From: Patagioenas fasciata
Lineage: Eukaryota > Chordata > Aves > Columbiformes > Columbidae
NCBI RefSeq assembly: GCF_037038585.1
Contig: NC_092523.1
Coordinates: 43,489,001 to 43,553,000, forward strand
Length of the DNA: 64,000 bases
Direction of reading: 5' to 3'
Shown here: positions 1 through 12,159 of the stretch, piece after piece
How positions within the stretch are numbered: position 1 is the first letter of the stretch
Layout: each line of letters opens with the position of its first letter
Position numbers and translations under genes: made by a program
The notes under the pieces: generated by a model
The model's input: only the letters and a program-made list of their open reading frames with translations
Told to the model about the DNA's origin: nothing
Database searches by the model: none

Positions 1-80
1 ATTTGCAGACCAAGTGCAAAGAAGGGTGTGATTATAATGTAGCCTGATGAGTCTTCACCAGACAATGGGTGAAATTTCAA

Positions 81-1010
81 AGAATCACAGAATGGCTAGG
101 GTTGGAAGGGACCTCTGGAAGTCATCTGGTCCAACCCATCTACTAAGGCAGATTGACCTAGAGCAGATCACACAGGAATGCATCCAAGAGGGTTTTGAAT
201 GTCTCCAGAGAAGGAGACTCCACAACCTCTTTGGGCAGCCTGTTCCAGTGCTCTGTCACCCTCAAAACAATGAAGTTGCTCCTCATGTATAGATGGAACC
301 TCCTAGGTTTCAGTCTGTGCCTGTTGACGCTCATCCGATCATTGGGCATCACTGAAAAGAGTCTGGTCTCATCCCCTTGACATCCATGCTTCAGATATTT
401 GTAAGCATTGGTAAGATCTCCTCTCAGCCTTCTCTTCTTGAGGCTGAACAGACCCAGCTTTCTCATAAGAAAGATGCTCCAGACCCTTAATCATCAATGA
501 TCCTGAGGGTCTCTTCCAACCGAAATTATTCTATGATTCCATGATCTTTGTAGCCTGCCATGGAATCCCTCCAGTAATTCCTTGTCCTTTTTAAACTGGG
601 GAGACCAGAACTGCATGCAGTACTCCAGATGTGACCTCACCAGGGCAGAGAGGGAGGATAACTTCCCTCGACCTCCTGGTCACACTCTTCCTAATGTATC
701 CTAGGATACTGCTGGCCTTCTTGGCCACAAGGGTACATTGTTGACTCATGGTCAACCTGTTGTCGACCAGAACTCCCAAGTCTTTCTCCGCAATGCTGCT
801 TTCCAGCAGGTCCACCCCTAACCTGTACTGGTGCCTGGGGTTATTCCTCCCCAGAAGCAGGACCCTATACTTGCCCTTCTTGAATTTCATCGGGTTCTCC
901 TCTGCCCAGTCCTCCAGACTGTGCAGGTCTCACTAAATGGCAGCACAGCCTTCTGGTGTGCAACCCTTCCTCCCAGTTTGGAATCATCTGCAAACTTGCT
1001 GAGGGTGCAG
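81..1010 (-). mobile_element. CR1 LINE fragment (3' part, 5'-truncated), copy A
   Basis: This is the 3' end of a CR1 non-LTR retrotransposon lying on the minus strand. On the plus strand it begins with the reverse complement of the CR1 3' terminus (tcacagaatggctagggttg and onward). Two minus-strand frames hold the C-terminal part of the ORF2 reverse transcriptase: 591-890 contains EKDLGVLVDNRL, and 158-466 contains LRGDL followed by [16 protein letters not shown], the usual ORF2 tail. The frames are separated by an insertion (496-546) and by frame damage, so the copy is dead. The 5' truncation lies near 1010, where similarity stops just after the text corresponding to 'gcaaacttgctgagggtgca'. 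Endonuclease and most of the reverse transcriptase are missing. Plus-strand ORFs over this interval are shadows. Confidence 0.93.
496..546 (+). mobile_element. Very short CR1 3' tail nested inside copy A
   Basis: About 50 bases interrupt copy A. They read, on the plus strand, as a CR1 3' terminus: 'gatcctgagggtctcttcc' followed by 'attctatgattccatgat'. Removing them joins 'aatcatc' to 'tttgtagcc', which matches the uninterrupted text of copy B near 4018-4040 ('ggatcatctttgtggcc'). The trinucleotide atc stands on both sides (493-495 and 544-546) and may be a short target-site duplication, as expected for CR1. The insert is in the opposite direction to its host. Confidence 0.8.
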
Positions 1011-2132
1011 TAGAACTTTTTTTGTGTGTTATTTTGATAGACCCACTTCACAGACCAATAACTGCCTGCAAAAAACCTAGCAGAAAAGTGACATGCTGAC
1101 TTTATATCATGAAAAGTTTTCTGTGGCATGCTGAAAAATAAAGGGAAGACTTCTTAAATCTTTGTGGAAACCCACAAATAGTTGCAGTAGCCAACAGCAA
1201 GTGATTGTGGTTTCTCTACTACCAGCAACATAAATAGCTGGACATGTGAACTAGATGTTTATAAATTGCTGATGGATGAACTATGAAAGAAGAAGAAGAA
1301 TATGGGATGTAATTTGCTTAACAAACTAGACAACACTATCTGCATGTAAAGTACAGCCTTCCTTATCACTAATACTGCACATGTGCACCCATGTACCTTT
1401 CAGAAATTCACGTAAGTTTAAGATTTATTGAGTACTATTTTCCTCACGTCAGTCTCTTTGCATAGCTCAGAAGAGTAGATATTGCTAAAATGTGGCCAAG
1501 CTGGAATTTTAATTAGGACAATACATTTTTCCTCTGCAATTGATGAGTTTTAGGTAAGCAGGAGGTAGTGGGATCCTGTGTTATTAGGGATGAAGTATTG
1601 ATAGTAATCAATAATGCAGTTGCATCAAGGGTACACTGTGAAGCAGTGTTGGTTGGAGATGTCTCAACCCCTAAATATGATGATGCCAGATGTGCAGTAG
1701 TTTTAAGTATGGTACATGTGCAAACTTTTAGAATGTGCATTTATGAAACATGCCTAATGATCTCAGCTGCTAAAGTAACTTGTTTGCTTCTGTAGGTTGT
1801 AGAAAATAAGTCCTCATAGAGAGCTGCCCTGTCCTTCCTAAAGAGCCTGTTTCCTTCACAGTAGCACTCTAGGCATGTAAGATGTATCACCATGCAACTG
1901 TGATCCCATTCAGGTCATGATTCTTCAACTGCATGCAGACCTCCAATTCTGTCTGTTTGTTCTCTGTGCATAAGTGCAGGTTCTTTGGAGAGGCACCCAG
2001 TCATGCCGATTTCCCAGAAAAAGTACATGACCTTTTCCCAGGATACTGTCCTGTAGACGTTCATGTATTTATGTGCATGTGCTTGAAGTGGACCACTGTT
2101 AGCCCTGTTTGTTATCAAAAGGTTTCTTCTTC
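1011..2132. other. AT-rich non-coding stretch; possible 3' UTR of the putative minus-strand gene
   Basis: No coding region or repeat family is recognised here. If the coding-like segment at 2133-2212 is a terminal exon, this stretch would contain its 3' UTR. A canonical AATAAA on the minus strand lies at 1424-1429 (plus-strand tttatt), about 700 bases after the stop. An ATTAAA variant lies at about 1508-1513. Neither signal is decisive in DNA this rich in A and T. Confidence 0.4.
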
Positions 2133-2212
2133 TCATAGAGTGCTTTTCACAGTGGCCTGGTCCACTACTTCCTCAGCGTATTGTTTATCATCTTCTGCCT
2201 CCCCCGTCATTT
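2133..2212 (-). CDS. Candidate terminal coding exon of an unrecognised minus-strand gene
   Basis: On the minus strand this reads MTGEAEDDKQYAEEVVDQAT and then VKSTL before a TGA at 2133-2135. The residues are acidic and charged, with codons such as ACG, GGG and GAC that are unusual for this AT-rich surrounding, so it looks coding. The open frame extends further upstream to about 2260. A phase-1 acceptor (CTAG|AA) lies at 2213-2214, although its pyrimidine tract is poor. That phase fits the donor of the candidate exon at 5265-5333. I do not recognise the product. Alternatives are a processed pseudogene remnant or a chance ORF. The upstream boundary is the weakest part of the call. Confidence 0.35.
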
Positions 2213-3612
2213 CTAGTTTGAAGTTCTTACTAAATTGGTCAACCTGGTGGCAATTATTCTTTTACCCCACCTCGGGTCTTAATTTCATGATGGTAAATCT
2301 TGAATACAATTTTACGGCTACCTTAGTCATAGAAGAATAAATCAGTGCTGTGTCAAACACTTCTAAAATCTTAGTGCATTGGTTTTCTGAGATCCTAATA
2401 TGGTATTAAATATTCCTGCACAAAGGAAGTCTAATTTGCAAGACTTAGTGTGGTGATCAATTGAACAAATGTCATTACATTTATGCATGTTTGGAAAAAC
2501 ATTATCTACAAGAGAGGGCAATTATAGCACCTGGCTGACTAAGGTCAGCACGCTTTTACTGAACACCTATTCAAAGGACCAATTTGGGATTTTAATACTG
2601 ACAGGAAAACAGCTGACCAGTTTGTCTTTGGGCCAGAATTAGGGCAGCCCAATACCATTTAAGATTCTTGTTGTATTGACTTTTTCATCTCTAAATTAAT
2701 TTTAGTAGTCTTGGTATTCAAATAACCTGCAATTCAAGTATAATTCAGTATCACACCTGGCTTATATTCCCTGGTACTTGTATCTTTCCTTCTCTTCCTT
2801 TTTTTTTTTTTTGAGTTTCTTGTTGATTGTTTTTCTCTCTCTTGTTGCTCCTTTAAATGTTATTTTCCTGTTTCCTAAATGAACCATGAAATTTTTAAGA
2901 TATAGTGTGTGAATATTGCAATTCAGGGAGAAGAATCCTCTTCATCGCCTAGTGTCTTAGAAAACTAAATACTGCAGACCTGTAGTTTTATCAAGTATAA
3001 CCTCTTGGTTACTATTTTTGGAGACAGATGAATTACAGGTAATAGCAAAGCTTAAAATACCTACAAAAGATACAAGATAAGGCTTTAAAACAAATGTTTT
3101 TGCTTCTCCACAACCTTGAAGTTTACATAGTTATTTACGTCTCTGAGAAATCACTGAAATATACCATGATGACAAAATTACTATTTTGTCATTTTGGAAT
3201 ATAAAGTTCACTTGAGTTTTATTAGGGCCACATAACAAACACAGTTCTCCACAGTGCCAATATTGGTTGCTGACTGGGCATATTTTAGAATAAAATATTT
3301 TATTTATTTTTAAGAACAGTAAAATTATTTTCCATGTGTTCTAAAATACCTGCTGTTATTTATGATAGCTCCCTTCATTATTTACAGTCGTATTCTTGCT
3401 TGACCAGTCTTGCCTGAGCTTGGTTGTGGTAACTGTGATTATTGAGGGACTAAAAGCAGATTAAGGGAGAAATAATTCAAAGCGAAGTCCTAACTGTCAA
3501 AAGACCATGACTGTTGCAATTAAGTTATTTCCAGCTCCACAAATCTTACACAAATCGTGGCTGGGCAGTTGTTACGCCATCATGCATATGATTGTCATAC
3601 AAATTACCCTTT
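2213..3612. other. AT-rich non-coding stretch
   Basis: No gene or interspersed repeat is recognised. It contains a poly-T tract near 2800-2813 and ordinary AT-rich unique sequence. It would be intronic if the putative minus-strand gene is real. Confidence 0.5.
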
Positions 3613-4487
3613 TATAGAATCGTTGAGTACCAGGTTGGAAGGGGCCACAAGGATCATCTGGTCCAACCTTTCTTGTCAAAGGCATGGTCTAGACAAGGTG
3701 GCCCAGCAGCCTGTCCAGCTGAAACTTAACAGTACCCAATGTTGGGGAACCCACCACTTCCCTGGGGAGATTATTCCGATAACTGATTGTTCTCATCATG
3801 AAACATTTTTCTCTTGTGTCCAATCAGAATCTCTCCAGGAATAACTTGTACTCATTATCACTTGTCTCCTTGTAAAAAGGGAGTCTCCATCTTCCTTGTA
3901 GCCACCCTTTAAATACTGGAACACGGTAATGAGATCTTCTCTAAACCTGTTTTTCTCAGGGCCAAAGAAGCCCAGTTCTCTCTGCCTTTCCTCATATGCC
4001 AGGCTTCCTAGCCCTTGGATCATCTTTGTGGCCCTTCTCTGGAACCTCTCTAGGCTGTCCACATATTTTTTTGCATAGCAGGGACCAAAACTGAACACAT
4101 TATTCCAGGTGTCGCCTGGCAAGTTCTGAGTAGAGTGGGATAATGAGTTCTTTGTCCCTGCTGGTGATGCTCTTCTTGATGCAGCCCAGCATCCTGTTGG
4201 CTTTCTTTGCTTCAGCAGCACACTTGTCATTCATATTGAGCTTCTTGTCCCCCAGGACCCCCAGGTCCTTTTCCACAGAGCTGCTCCCCAGCCAGGTAGG
4301 TTCCAGCCTGTGCTGCGCTCCTGGATTACATTTTCTCAGGTGCAAGACATTACACTTGTCCCTGCTGTACTTCATAAGGTTCTTGTTAGCTCACCCTTCC
4401 AGCCTATCCAGGTCATCCTGTAGGGTGGTTCCCCCTTCCAAATGGTCCACATGCCCCCCCACTTCAGTTTCACTGGGGAACTTAATT
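3613..4487 (-). mobile_element. CR1 LINE fragment (3' part, 5'-truncated), copy B
   Basis: This is a second minus-strand CR1 3' portion, from another subfamily than copy A. The plus strand starts with the reverse-complemented terminus ('caggttggaaggggccacaa'). Two overlapping minus-strand frames keep the end of ORF2: 4100-4375 contains EKDLGVLGDKKL, and 3796-4230 contains RFQRRATKMIQGL, then FREDL and LKGGY. A frameshift in the overlap separates them, so the copy is inactive. Similarity fades near 4487, after the text corresponding to 'cttcagtttcactgg', which marks the 5' truncation. Confidence 0.93.
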
Positions 4488-5264
4488 TACATGTTTTATA
4501 AAAGGAAACAAGCACTGTGTTTTGCTAGACACTGACTTTCTTCTCTGTCTGCAAAACACACTTGAAAAATATTTCAATGTAAATGAAGTTACTGTGTCTG
4601 AAAGCTTTTTGAAAGGCATATCAAGCTACTTGAGACAGAAATAACGGTCTTTTCTTCACCAGCAGTGAGAACAGAATGTGCAGTCAATAGCAATATAGTA
4701 AAAGCAGAAAAAGATTTTCAAGAACTTCACTAGATTAATTTCTCTGACTGAGTCAATCACATTGTATTAGCTGAGATTTTGAGAAATAAGTGTCCTTAAA
4801 GGATTTTGTGTTATGTCTATAATGGTATTAAGACTTTGAATATTCTGTTTATTATACAAGTATATAAGAAAATCAATTATTGTCTGATGTATCATATAAT
4901 TATAAACATAATCCTAACACAGAAGTGTAGTGACATTGTCCTGAATAGGTACAAGCTATATAAAAGCATTCTTCTGCTTCTGTAAGTCAGTCCTTTTCCA
5001 ACTAGAGTCTGCTGACAGTATGTAAAATGTCTAAGTGTAGCTATCTGAAAAAAAGATCCTGCTGTTATTTTCCAGTTGAAGAAGGTTATTTCGTAGCAGG
5101 TTTGAGGTATGGTTACTACAGCAGGAGTGCACCCTGCTTTTAATTTCTCTTCTGTTGTTTTGTCCAAAAAATCCCTGACCTGAGAGATTCAGATGGGTAG
5201 AAGTTCTTCTGTATGTGTAAATAAAGGACAGAACTGAGACAATGGAGCAATGTTCTCTGAGTAC
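4488..5264. other. AT-rich non-coding stretch
   Basis: Nothing recognisable is present. The minus-strand ORF at 4892-5167 (91 codons) has no domain, motif or compositional support and I treat it as chance. Confidence 0.5.
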
Positions 5265-5333
5265 CTTTGGGAGTCACTTCCGCTTTTTCTGCTTCAGAGA
5301 GATGTATGGAGGAGTTAACTTTCAGTGGCATTC
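5265..5333 (-). CDS. Candidate internal coding exon (69 nt, phase 1-1), minus strand
   Basis: On the minus strand the segment is bordered by an acceptor (cctgtttatctcag|GA) and a donor (CCCAAAG|gtactc). It is 69 nt long, so its length is a multiple of three. It is open in the frame with two leading bases and one trailing base: MPLKVNSSIHLSEAEKAEVT then PK. The polar, charged content looks coding. The same phase occurs at the candidate exons at 8911-9000 (upstream) and 2133-2212 (downstream), so the three could be spliced in frame. I do not recognise the protein. A chance match between splice-like sites and an open frame remains possible. Confidence 0.4.
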
Positions 5334-7828
5334 CTGAGATAAACAGGAGTTATTAATATGGCCACATGCCTGTGCATATGTTACTTGAACATGAAAGCAA
5401 CAGCAACTGGCTTAGCCAGGTATCAAAAAGGTGTAATGAACTACATTTATAGCTTGGGTTAAGGTTTGGCTTTCATAAGTAAGAAGATAAGTGATCTGGA
5501 TGGATGGATGAAAAAACACTCAGCTTGTATTTATTCTTCACTGACATAATTTTAAAATGTCACTTAAAGTAGAATATGTCCTTGGGCTATCTATTCTGTA
5601 AGTATATATTTACAGATGGCCAACAAATGCTGAGCTGTTCTAGTATTATAAATGATAATTTGGATATGTCCTAATATGACCCAATGAATACATTTGTCAC
5701 ATTTAAATTTGAACATTTATTACAGAAGAAATTATTAAAATCTTTATTTATGACATGGAATATTTAAACAAAGTTTGGTTTTATTCCTTTGGGCCTTCCA
5801 CAATTCAATAGGCTAAATTAAATAAGAAAATATGAGGGAAGAAAAGGAAGGAATAAAATTATTTTGGCAGATGGAGTAGGAAAGGAGCATGAAACAGCTG
5901 GAGAGTTCTTAGAATATGACAGGCCTTCTCTGTTTTATTTTTTGTTGCTGCTTCGGGAGTATAACAGAAAGCCAGCTTCAATATATGTCCTATCAAATAA
6001 GTATCTACATGAATTACAGACGTGGCTCTTGCTGGGACATGTTTTTATCTCTGTGCCACAGACATCTTTAGTTTCAGATGCTTGTCACTCTGGTGCGCAG
6101 TCTTTAACATTTGTTTTGTCTGTTCTCTCCTGTGGTGCCAAGCAAACAACTTCTTAGCTCCACTGTCTGCATTTTAGCATCTACCGTATCTTCGCACATG
6201 GCTATATTCTCCTTCACTAGCATCAACATTTTTCTGATTAATCAGAAGGATATTTCTTATAATAGGGCCCATTCCAAAGGTTTATTACCAGTTTTCTCTG
6301 TTATTCTTTCCTTCCTAGTTCCAGTGATGATTTTTTTTTTTTTTTTAAAGAGTGATTCGGACAAAAGGTTCTTGTACTCTGTTTTTTTAATTCTTTCTCC
6401 AGTCAGTAAATACCTTCTTCAAGTAACGCATCTTCCAGAACCAAGAGGATTTAAATGATTCCCAAGTGTTGGACAGCTTGGCTTATACTGGCTACTGATC
6501 TTTCTGAGATTTCTTAGATTTGCGTGAAAAACCAAGAGACAGGACAGGTAACGAAATTGACAAGACACATTGCTTTTGTTTTTGGTTTTTTTTTCAATTA
6601 CTGATCACCTGCTCCAGGAAGCTCTACGAAAGCATTAATCAGTGATTATTTTGTTGTTGTTGTTGTTGTTTGTGGTTTTTTTTTGTTTGTTTGTTTTTAA
6701 TGGTAATTTCATTCGTATATTTCCCCATCGCCTCAAAATTACAGTTATTTCATCAGTAGATCTTAAAATATTTTACCAAAAGATGCAATAACATTCACCT
6801 ATTTTATAAGTGAGAAAAAAGAAGCACAGAGAAAAGAAAGGGAGTTGCTGGGCTACTGTCACTGAAGGCCACTTTGATTTTCATTTTCCTCTGGTAAGAC
6901 TTTTTTTTTTTTTGTATGCCTGAAGACTTTTGAATTGCTTCTTTTGCTGATGATTTTTGTCCTCTCATACTGGTAATCGATGTAGTTTTCTAATATATTT
7001 AAAAACAACCAAACAAAGAAAACAACCAAATAAAACACAACAATTTAATCTTTACCCAGTCCCATGGATAATCCTGCAGCTACATTTTATAGATAAAATG
7101 ATGTATTTTTATTTCTCTGTGTTACAATGCAACAATTAAAGTTGCTTGTTCACAGTGGAGGATATTTCATGTCTTTAGGACATTGAATTCACGTATGTTG
7201 TGGAAGTGTCTTTTTAATTATATGCAAATATTTTTTTGGCTAATACTTGAATGAGCTAGTACAATACTTTTAGCAGTTCAATTTACTAGTGTTTGTAGGA
7301 ATCTTGATAATCTTCAATTTGAGATTACTAGAGGCAAAGGTACCTCTCAGAGTGTGGTGTGGTTTGGGTTTGTTTGTTTGTGTGTTGTTATTGCTCGTGG
7401 TTTTGTTTTTTTTGTTTTCCTGGCACTTACCTTATAGGAACAGTAATAGGAGCAAAAATTGCTTCTTGTCAAAGCAATTTTCCTGTTCTAATAGATTTAT
7501 CTTCAGGTATGCAGTTCCTTCTTTTAAACAAAAGAAAGAAAAGGGTGCTGCTGCTGTACCAGATCAAAGCAAGTCAGACACTGAGGAAATGGGAGACAGA
7601 CTGAGGAAGGAATCTTTGATTTGAGCCCAGCTATTCCTCAAAATTAAGCCCAAGTGAGACTGCCTGTGTCACTGAGAGATGTAGATTCTGTTGGGTTCTG
7701 AGGGCGTCACTGATGCTTATTAAGTTAATCAGGAAATTGAGTATAGAAAATAATTACTGTCTTATACTGACAATTATTTTCAACAGTTTGTTTACCTAGA
7801 AATGGTGTTTCTGGCTAATAGAGTAATG
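5334..7828. other. AT-rich stretch with homopolymer and GTT/GTTT tracts
   Basis: No gene is recognised. It holds a poly-T near 6331-6346, a GTT/GTTT tract at about 6649-6700, and poly-T at about 6900-6913. The ORFs at 5864-6157 and 6111-6458 are T-rich and hydrophobic, as expected from low-complexity DNA. The ambiguous splice-flanked segment at 7438-7506 is described under findings. Confidence 0.5.
6649..6700. repeat. GTT / GTTT low-complexity tract
   Basis: Repeated ttg units (tgttgttgttgttgttg) pass into T-runs and gttt units. It is a simple repeat. Confidence 0.9.
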
Positions 7829-7950
7829 AATTCATAGAATGTCCTTCGATGGAACAGACCCACAAGGATTATCAAGTCCAGTTCAGGAATATCCTCTCTG
7901 TATAGGACAACCTCAAAATTCACACTTCTGTGCTTGCAACTCTTTTAAAG
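7829..7950 (-). mobile_element. CR1 LINE 3'-end relic, copy C
   Basis: The plus strand reads 'aattcatagaatgtccttcg' and then 'acccacaaggattatcaagtccag', which is a diverged reverse complement of a CR1 3' UTR (catagaatgtcc, cacaaggatcatc, agtccaactc). Only about 120 bases remain and similarity is lost beyond the 'cttctgtgcttgcaactc' region. No coding capacity is left. Confidence 0.75.
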
Positions 7951-8910
7951 AACGTGATGTTAAAGACAATGGTGATAGATAAACTTTTTGAAGTATAAAG
8001 TATTTTCAAGTTCATTCTTATACTGAATTTTCCTATGGCTTTTTCTAGGGCACTTTTGTTCATGTTAGAGGATGCTTTTGGAGTCTAGCTCTAGGAGCAA
8101 AACAACTAGCCTCAGAGGTATTTTCACAGTGAGCATGTCTAGTCTAAGTTTGTGAGGTTTTTCAAAAAGCAATGGGAAGCCATGTTAAATGCTTATTTTT
8201 TCCCAAAGACAAATCAAATATGAATTTGTTTTGTCAGCTACAGATAGAAGAATCAGAAATATTTATATGTGGGGAATTCAGAGATCATGCTTTGTGATTA
8301 TTCACTGGGTTGCACAGACACGTCTTTAATAATTCTGTTGATAATTATACCCAACCACTTTTATATTGTGATACTAAGTGATTTCCTATATGTGTGTCTA
8401 TTATTTAATTGTACAGTATGCTTCTGAAGACATAAAAGTTTCATGGTCTAAAATTTTAAATTTATCAGTAAAACTTTTGTCTCTGAAGGTAGTTATGTCT
8501 GAAATAGACATGACTGGAATCATCGTTTTATTCTAACTTCAATATCATATATATTAAATTGAGATTTAGTGTCTCTGGTTTGCCCAATAGACATGTTTAT
8601 ACATCTCACATATTTTATTGTGACAGCTCTAAAGAAAAAGGTTTTCTAAAGAGTAATCTGTATAAGAGAGTTTTAAATTCATCTGTGCTGCCCATTTAGG
8701 CATGCTCAAGAATTTACTCATTTGAAGACATTTTTGTGTGGCAAAATGGTAGCTACTTATCTTCACCAGTTCACTAGTTTATTTTTTTTTTTGGCATCAG
8801 ATACTCCTTCATTAAATACTTGAAAGGTCAGCTGGAAACACAAAGATGTTTCATGTGGTTCTCTATATATAGATTAGGCTATCAGCAATTTTTCTTAAAT
8901 TTGCTCTGAC
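7951..8910. other. AT-rich non-coding stretch
   Basis: Nothing recognisable beyond a short poly-T near 8781-8792. Confidence 0.5.
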
Positions 8911-9000
8911 CTGTCTTTAAATCTCTTCTTGACTGAAGAATAAAGCTAAGATACTGAAATTTTCTATCAGCTGCTGGTTGCACAGCTGTTACATCAGCAT
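8911..9000 (-). CDS. Candidate internal coding exon (90 nt, phase 1-1), minus strand
   Basis: On the minus strand this is bordered by a good acceptor (ttgttattttgcag|AT) and a good donor (AAGACAG|gtcaga). It is exactly 90 nt and is open in the frame with two leading and one trailing base: ADVTAVQPAADRKFQYLSFI then LQSRRDLKT. Phase 1 at both ends matches the donor of the candidate first coding exon at 52904 and the acceptor of the candidate exon at 5333. The surrounding 141-codon ORF (8882-9307) extends beyond both splice sites and is not itself evidence. No known family comes to mind. It is among the better exon candidates here, but it rests on splice-site quality and composition only. Confidence 0.42.
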
Positions 9001-12000
9001 CTGCAAAATAACAATGATGCACTAAAATCCCCATTACCAGGTATGGAAAACAGACAATATACAAATGGACAGAAATAACATTATTTCTGGTAAAGTACCA
9101 CAAACTAAAATCTGAAGAAAACCCATGTATCCCAAGCCTAGTATATGTGTCGTAGCTCTGAATGAGGAAATTCAGCCTTGTGACTTGGCCACCTATATCA
9201 AGATTAGTTATTTCTATTTGTAAAGACCTTTGGGAGCAACAGTGAAAGTTAAAAACTCCGGTGCACTCAAACTGTATAAACATGGGGCGCCCTTTTGCCA
9301 CTTCCATGAATGGCCTATGATTGGTATTTTTGTCCTTTTTATCTTTGAATTTTTCCTATACTTTATTGATGAAATTTTTAAACTGTGTGTTTTTGAAGAA
9401 AAAGAAGGATAAAAATAATTGAAGGTGAAATCAACAAGTTTTTTATTCTCCAAAAAAATCTGCTTAATACCTCAGATTCCCTAGTGCCTTTTTATCCCAG
9501 GATCTCTATGTACACTTTAAGCAGAAACCCAAATTTGAACTGTAGTTCACTTCAAATCCATAATAAAATATAACTTAGAAGCTGAATCTTACAACTTTTG
9601 GGATGCCTTGGGTTAGAGCAAGTAAACACACTGGTCTTGAGTCTCAGGTGTAAGAAATAGCAAGTCAAAATATCAGTGTCTTAGGAAACAATATCTGCCT
9701 TTGAAAAGATGCCAACTAGAAATAATGAGGCTAGCTACTGTTTCCCAGGAACTGTGTGATGTAAGTATTCTAAAGTTAGCCTTCAGTCTTAGCTGCATCT
9801 CTGCCTTCTACCTGAGAGCTGAAGCATTTTTTCCTCTTTATTTCAATCCAATGATAAACAGGTTAATTTAAACCATCAGGAGAGCAGAGCAGGAGCACTC
9901 ACTTAGATAATTGTCATCTTTGCTCCTGGCTATTGTTTGTTAATGAGTCTTAGGGCCTCCTCACTGTGATCTGAGACCCTTCCCTATTTCTGGACACAAC
10001 GGCAGTGATGTCTGGAGAATTTTTGATGAGTTATCTATCTTGAAGAAAGTAAAATGACTCATCCATTACAGTTTACCTTGAGTTAAACACTAGCAACAGG
10101 TTTAAGTAACAAGAAGAAATGAGTTACTGTCAAGCAAACCTAGCTGTGCTCAGACGTCTGCAAAAGGAGTTCCTATTGATGCCCTCAAAGAAACTGTAGG
10201 GTTGTTGTTGGAGGTCAAATTACACGGGATAGCTGTTTTCTTTCCTTTATGTTCTCTCAGATCTTTTTGCTATATACCTCATTAATCTATTTTTCCTACC
10301 AACAACCATCTCATCTGCATTATCTCCTGCTTTACTCTTCCTGCCAAATACTGGGGCTGGCACCGAATCTGGTCTCAAAGCTGCATCCCCTTGCCTTCCT
10401 TTCTCTGCTTCCCAGGCTTTGAATCTCTGAAACAGAGGCTGCTATCAGGTGGGGCAAGACAATAACAAAATAGTAAGGGAAATGGTGTTGAAATCATGCT
10501 GTACAGCAAGATCACTTCAATTTCAGATACTTCTTTCTGATTTGTATCCATCACAGCTTTGTGCAACATAATAGATATAATTTCCATTTCTGCAGATGTG
10601 TTTGAATAAGCCTATGTCCTCACAGGTTTGACCTAATGCAAATAGAACAGTTAACTTATACTGTTTCTTGTTGAAATGTTAACAGAGAGTAACAAAACTG
10701 GAAAGTAGATTTGAACCAACTCAGCTTAAATTGGGGAATTTAGGCTGATAGCAATTTTCATAGGTAACTTTTCAAAAATCTCTTAGTGCATGTTGAAAGA
10801 TATAATAACGTTATCCTACAGTTAAGTAATTTGTCTTGGCAATTATGCATAGTAGAAAAAAGGCAACAAATCATGTTAGTAATTGTCTTATTTTTGTACA
10901 TGGAATGTAATCCTCATTATAGTAATTTATTAGTTATTATATTTGAGGAAATTAGTCAATATATTTCCTTGGTGTACTTACTCAAAGGACAGAAATAAAC
11001 AGTTCTACAGAGACAGATGGCAAAATAATTGCATGCTGACTTTATTAATATTGAATAGAAAGAGCTACAACATCAACAGTTGTGAAAGCTGTTGTCATGG
11101 CCAGCCTCACCTTTGTTGTAACACCCACACACAGCTTTGAAAATGTATCCCTCAACAGCTCTCTGCTTAAATGATAGTTGTAGAGTGAATTCTATCTTCT
11201 TTGACTTTCTAAAAAAGGAGTCAGTCACTGTGTGGCTTATTAACATAATTAGTTGTCATAAAGATGCAAACCTAACGATGTACTTGCTAATTAGCCATCT
11301 GAAATCTGATGTTTGTTCTCCTTCCCTTTCTTCCCCTCATTAATCCTTCTAAATTTTTTGAGAGAAGTGAAGATTGCATCATTACTTCTAAAAATTGTTG
11401 ACTCTGATTTTCTCTCATCCAGAAGCATCTGACGTGGGAAATTCAGATAAAGTGGACAATTTTATGTTATACAAATCTGTTCATGTCTATTGTTCTTTGT
11501 GGATTCTGTAGGAGGTGGAATTTTTCAAGTTTTTAGATTAAACTTTTCACACTGTTGGGAAGACATGTTAAGATGCCAATAACAGTTTAGAGGCTATGTT
11601 CTTGCTTCCATTTGTACATTACAGAAGGCTTTCTGATGGTCAGATGAGTATAATATCATCTCTGTCATCTTGTGATAAAATCTGTAAAGACATTTGCTTA
11701 TAACATTACCAGTTTTTGCACTGCATAAAGGAAACACACCCAGTTAAGTCATAAACTCCCAATGAAATCAAGAGGAATCTCATGTTTTAGGTGTCTATGA
11801 AAATTTTCTGGTACCTAAGCGAATCCCAGGGGCACAAGTACCTTCAAATTTCTGGCTTTTAAGGAATGCCTTTGTATTTCTGCATAGGAGTGAGGAAAGT
11901 AGTCAAATGTTCAGGATAACCACCTTGAGCAGGGATGTTCCTTTCTGGCAGTGCTTTTACTGTTCCTATCTTTTTCAGTCTTTCCTGTATTACTTCTTAA

Positions 12001-12159
12001 ATTCCTTTGCATACTGACGTATTTTATAGTGTAAACTCTCAAACACTGGCATCAGACTTACATAGTGTAACACTTGTGATGACCTTAGTGTTGTGGAATT
12101 CAAAACAAAAGTTTTGACTGCTAAAGCAATCTGGAGTTCGAGATATTTGTTATACTTAC
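9001..12159. other. AT-rich non-coding stretch
   Basis: No recognisable gene, repeat family or RNA. The ORFs at 10375-10587, 10786-10998 and 11137-11343 lack any supporting signal. Confidence 0.5.

Noticed and set aside
47..1013. Plus-strand ORFs over CR1 copy A
   Set aside because: They are antisense shadows of the CR1 ORF2 tail.
1933..2340. 135-codon plus-strand ORF
   Set aside because: It is antisense to the better coding-like segment at 2133-2212, and its Ser/Phe/Cys-rich product looks like a shadow.
4143..4535. 130-codon plus-strand ORF over CR1 copy B
   Set aside because: It is antisense to the CR1 reverse-transcriptase remnant and has Leu/Ser-rich shadow composition.
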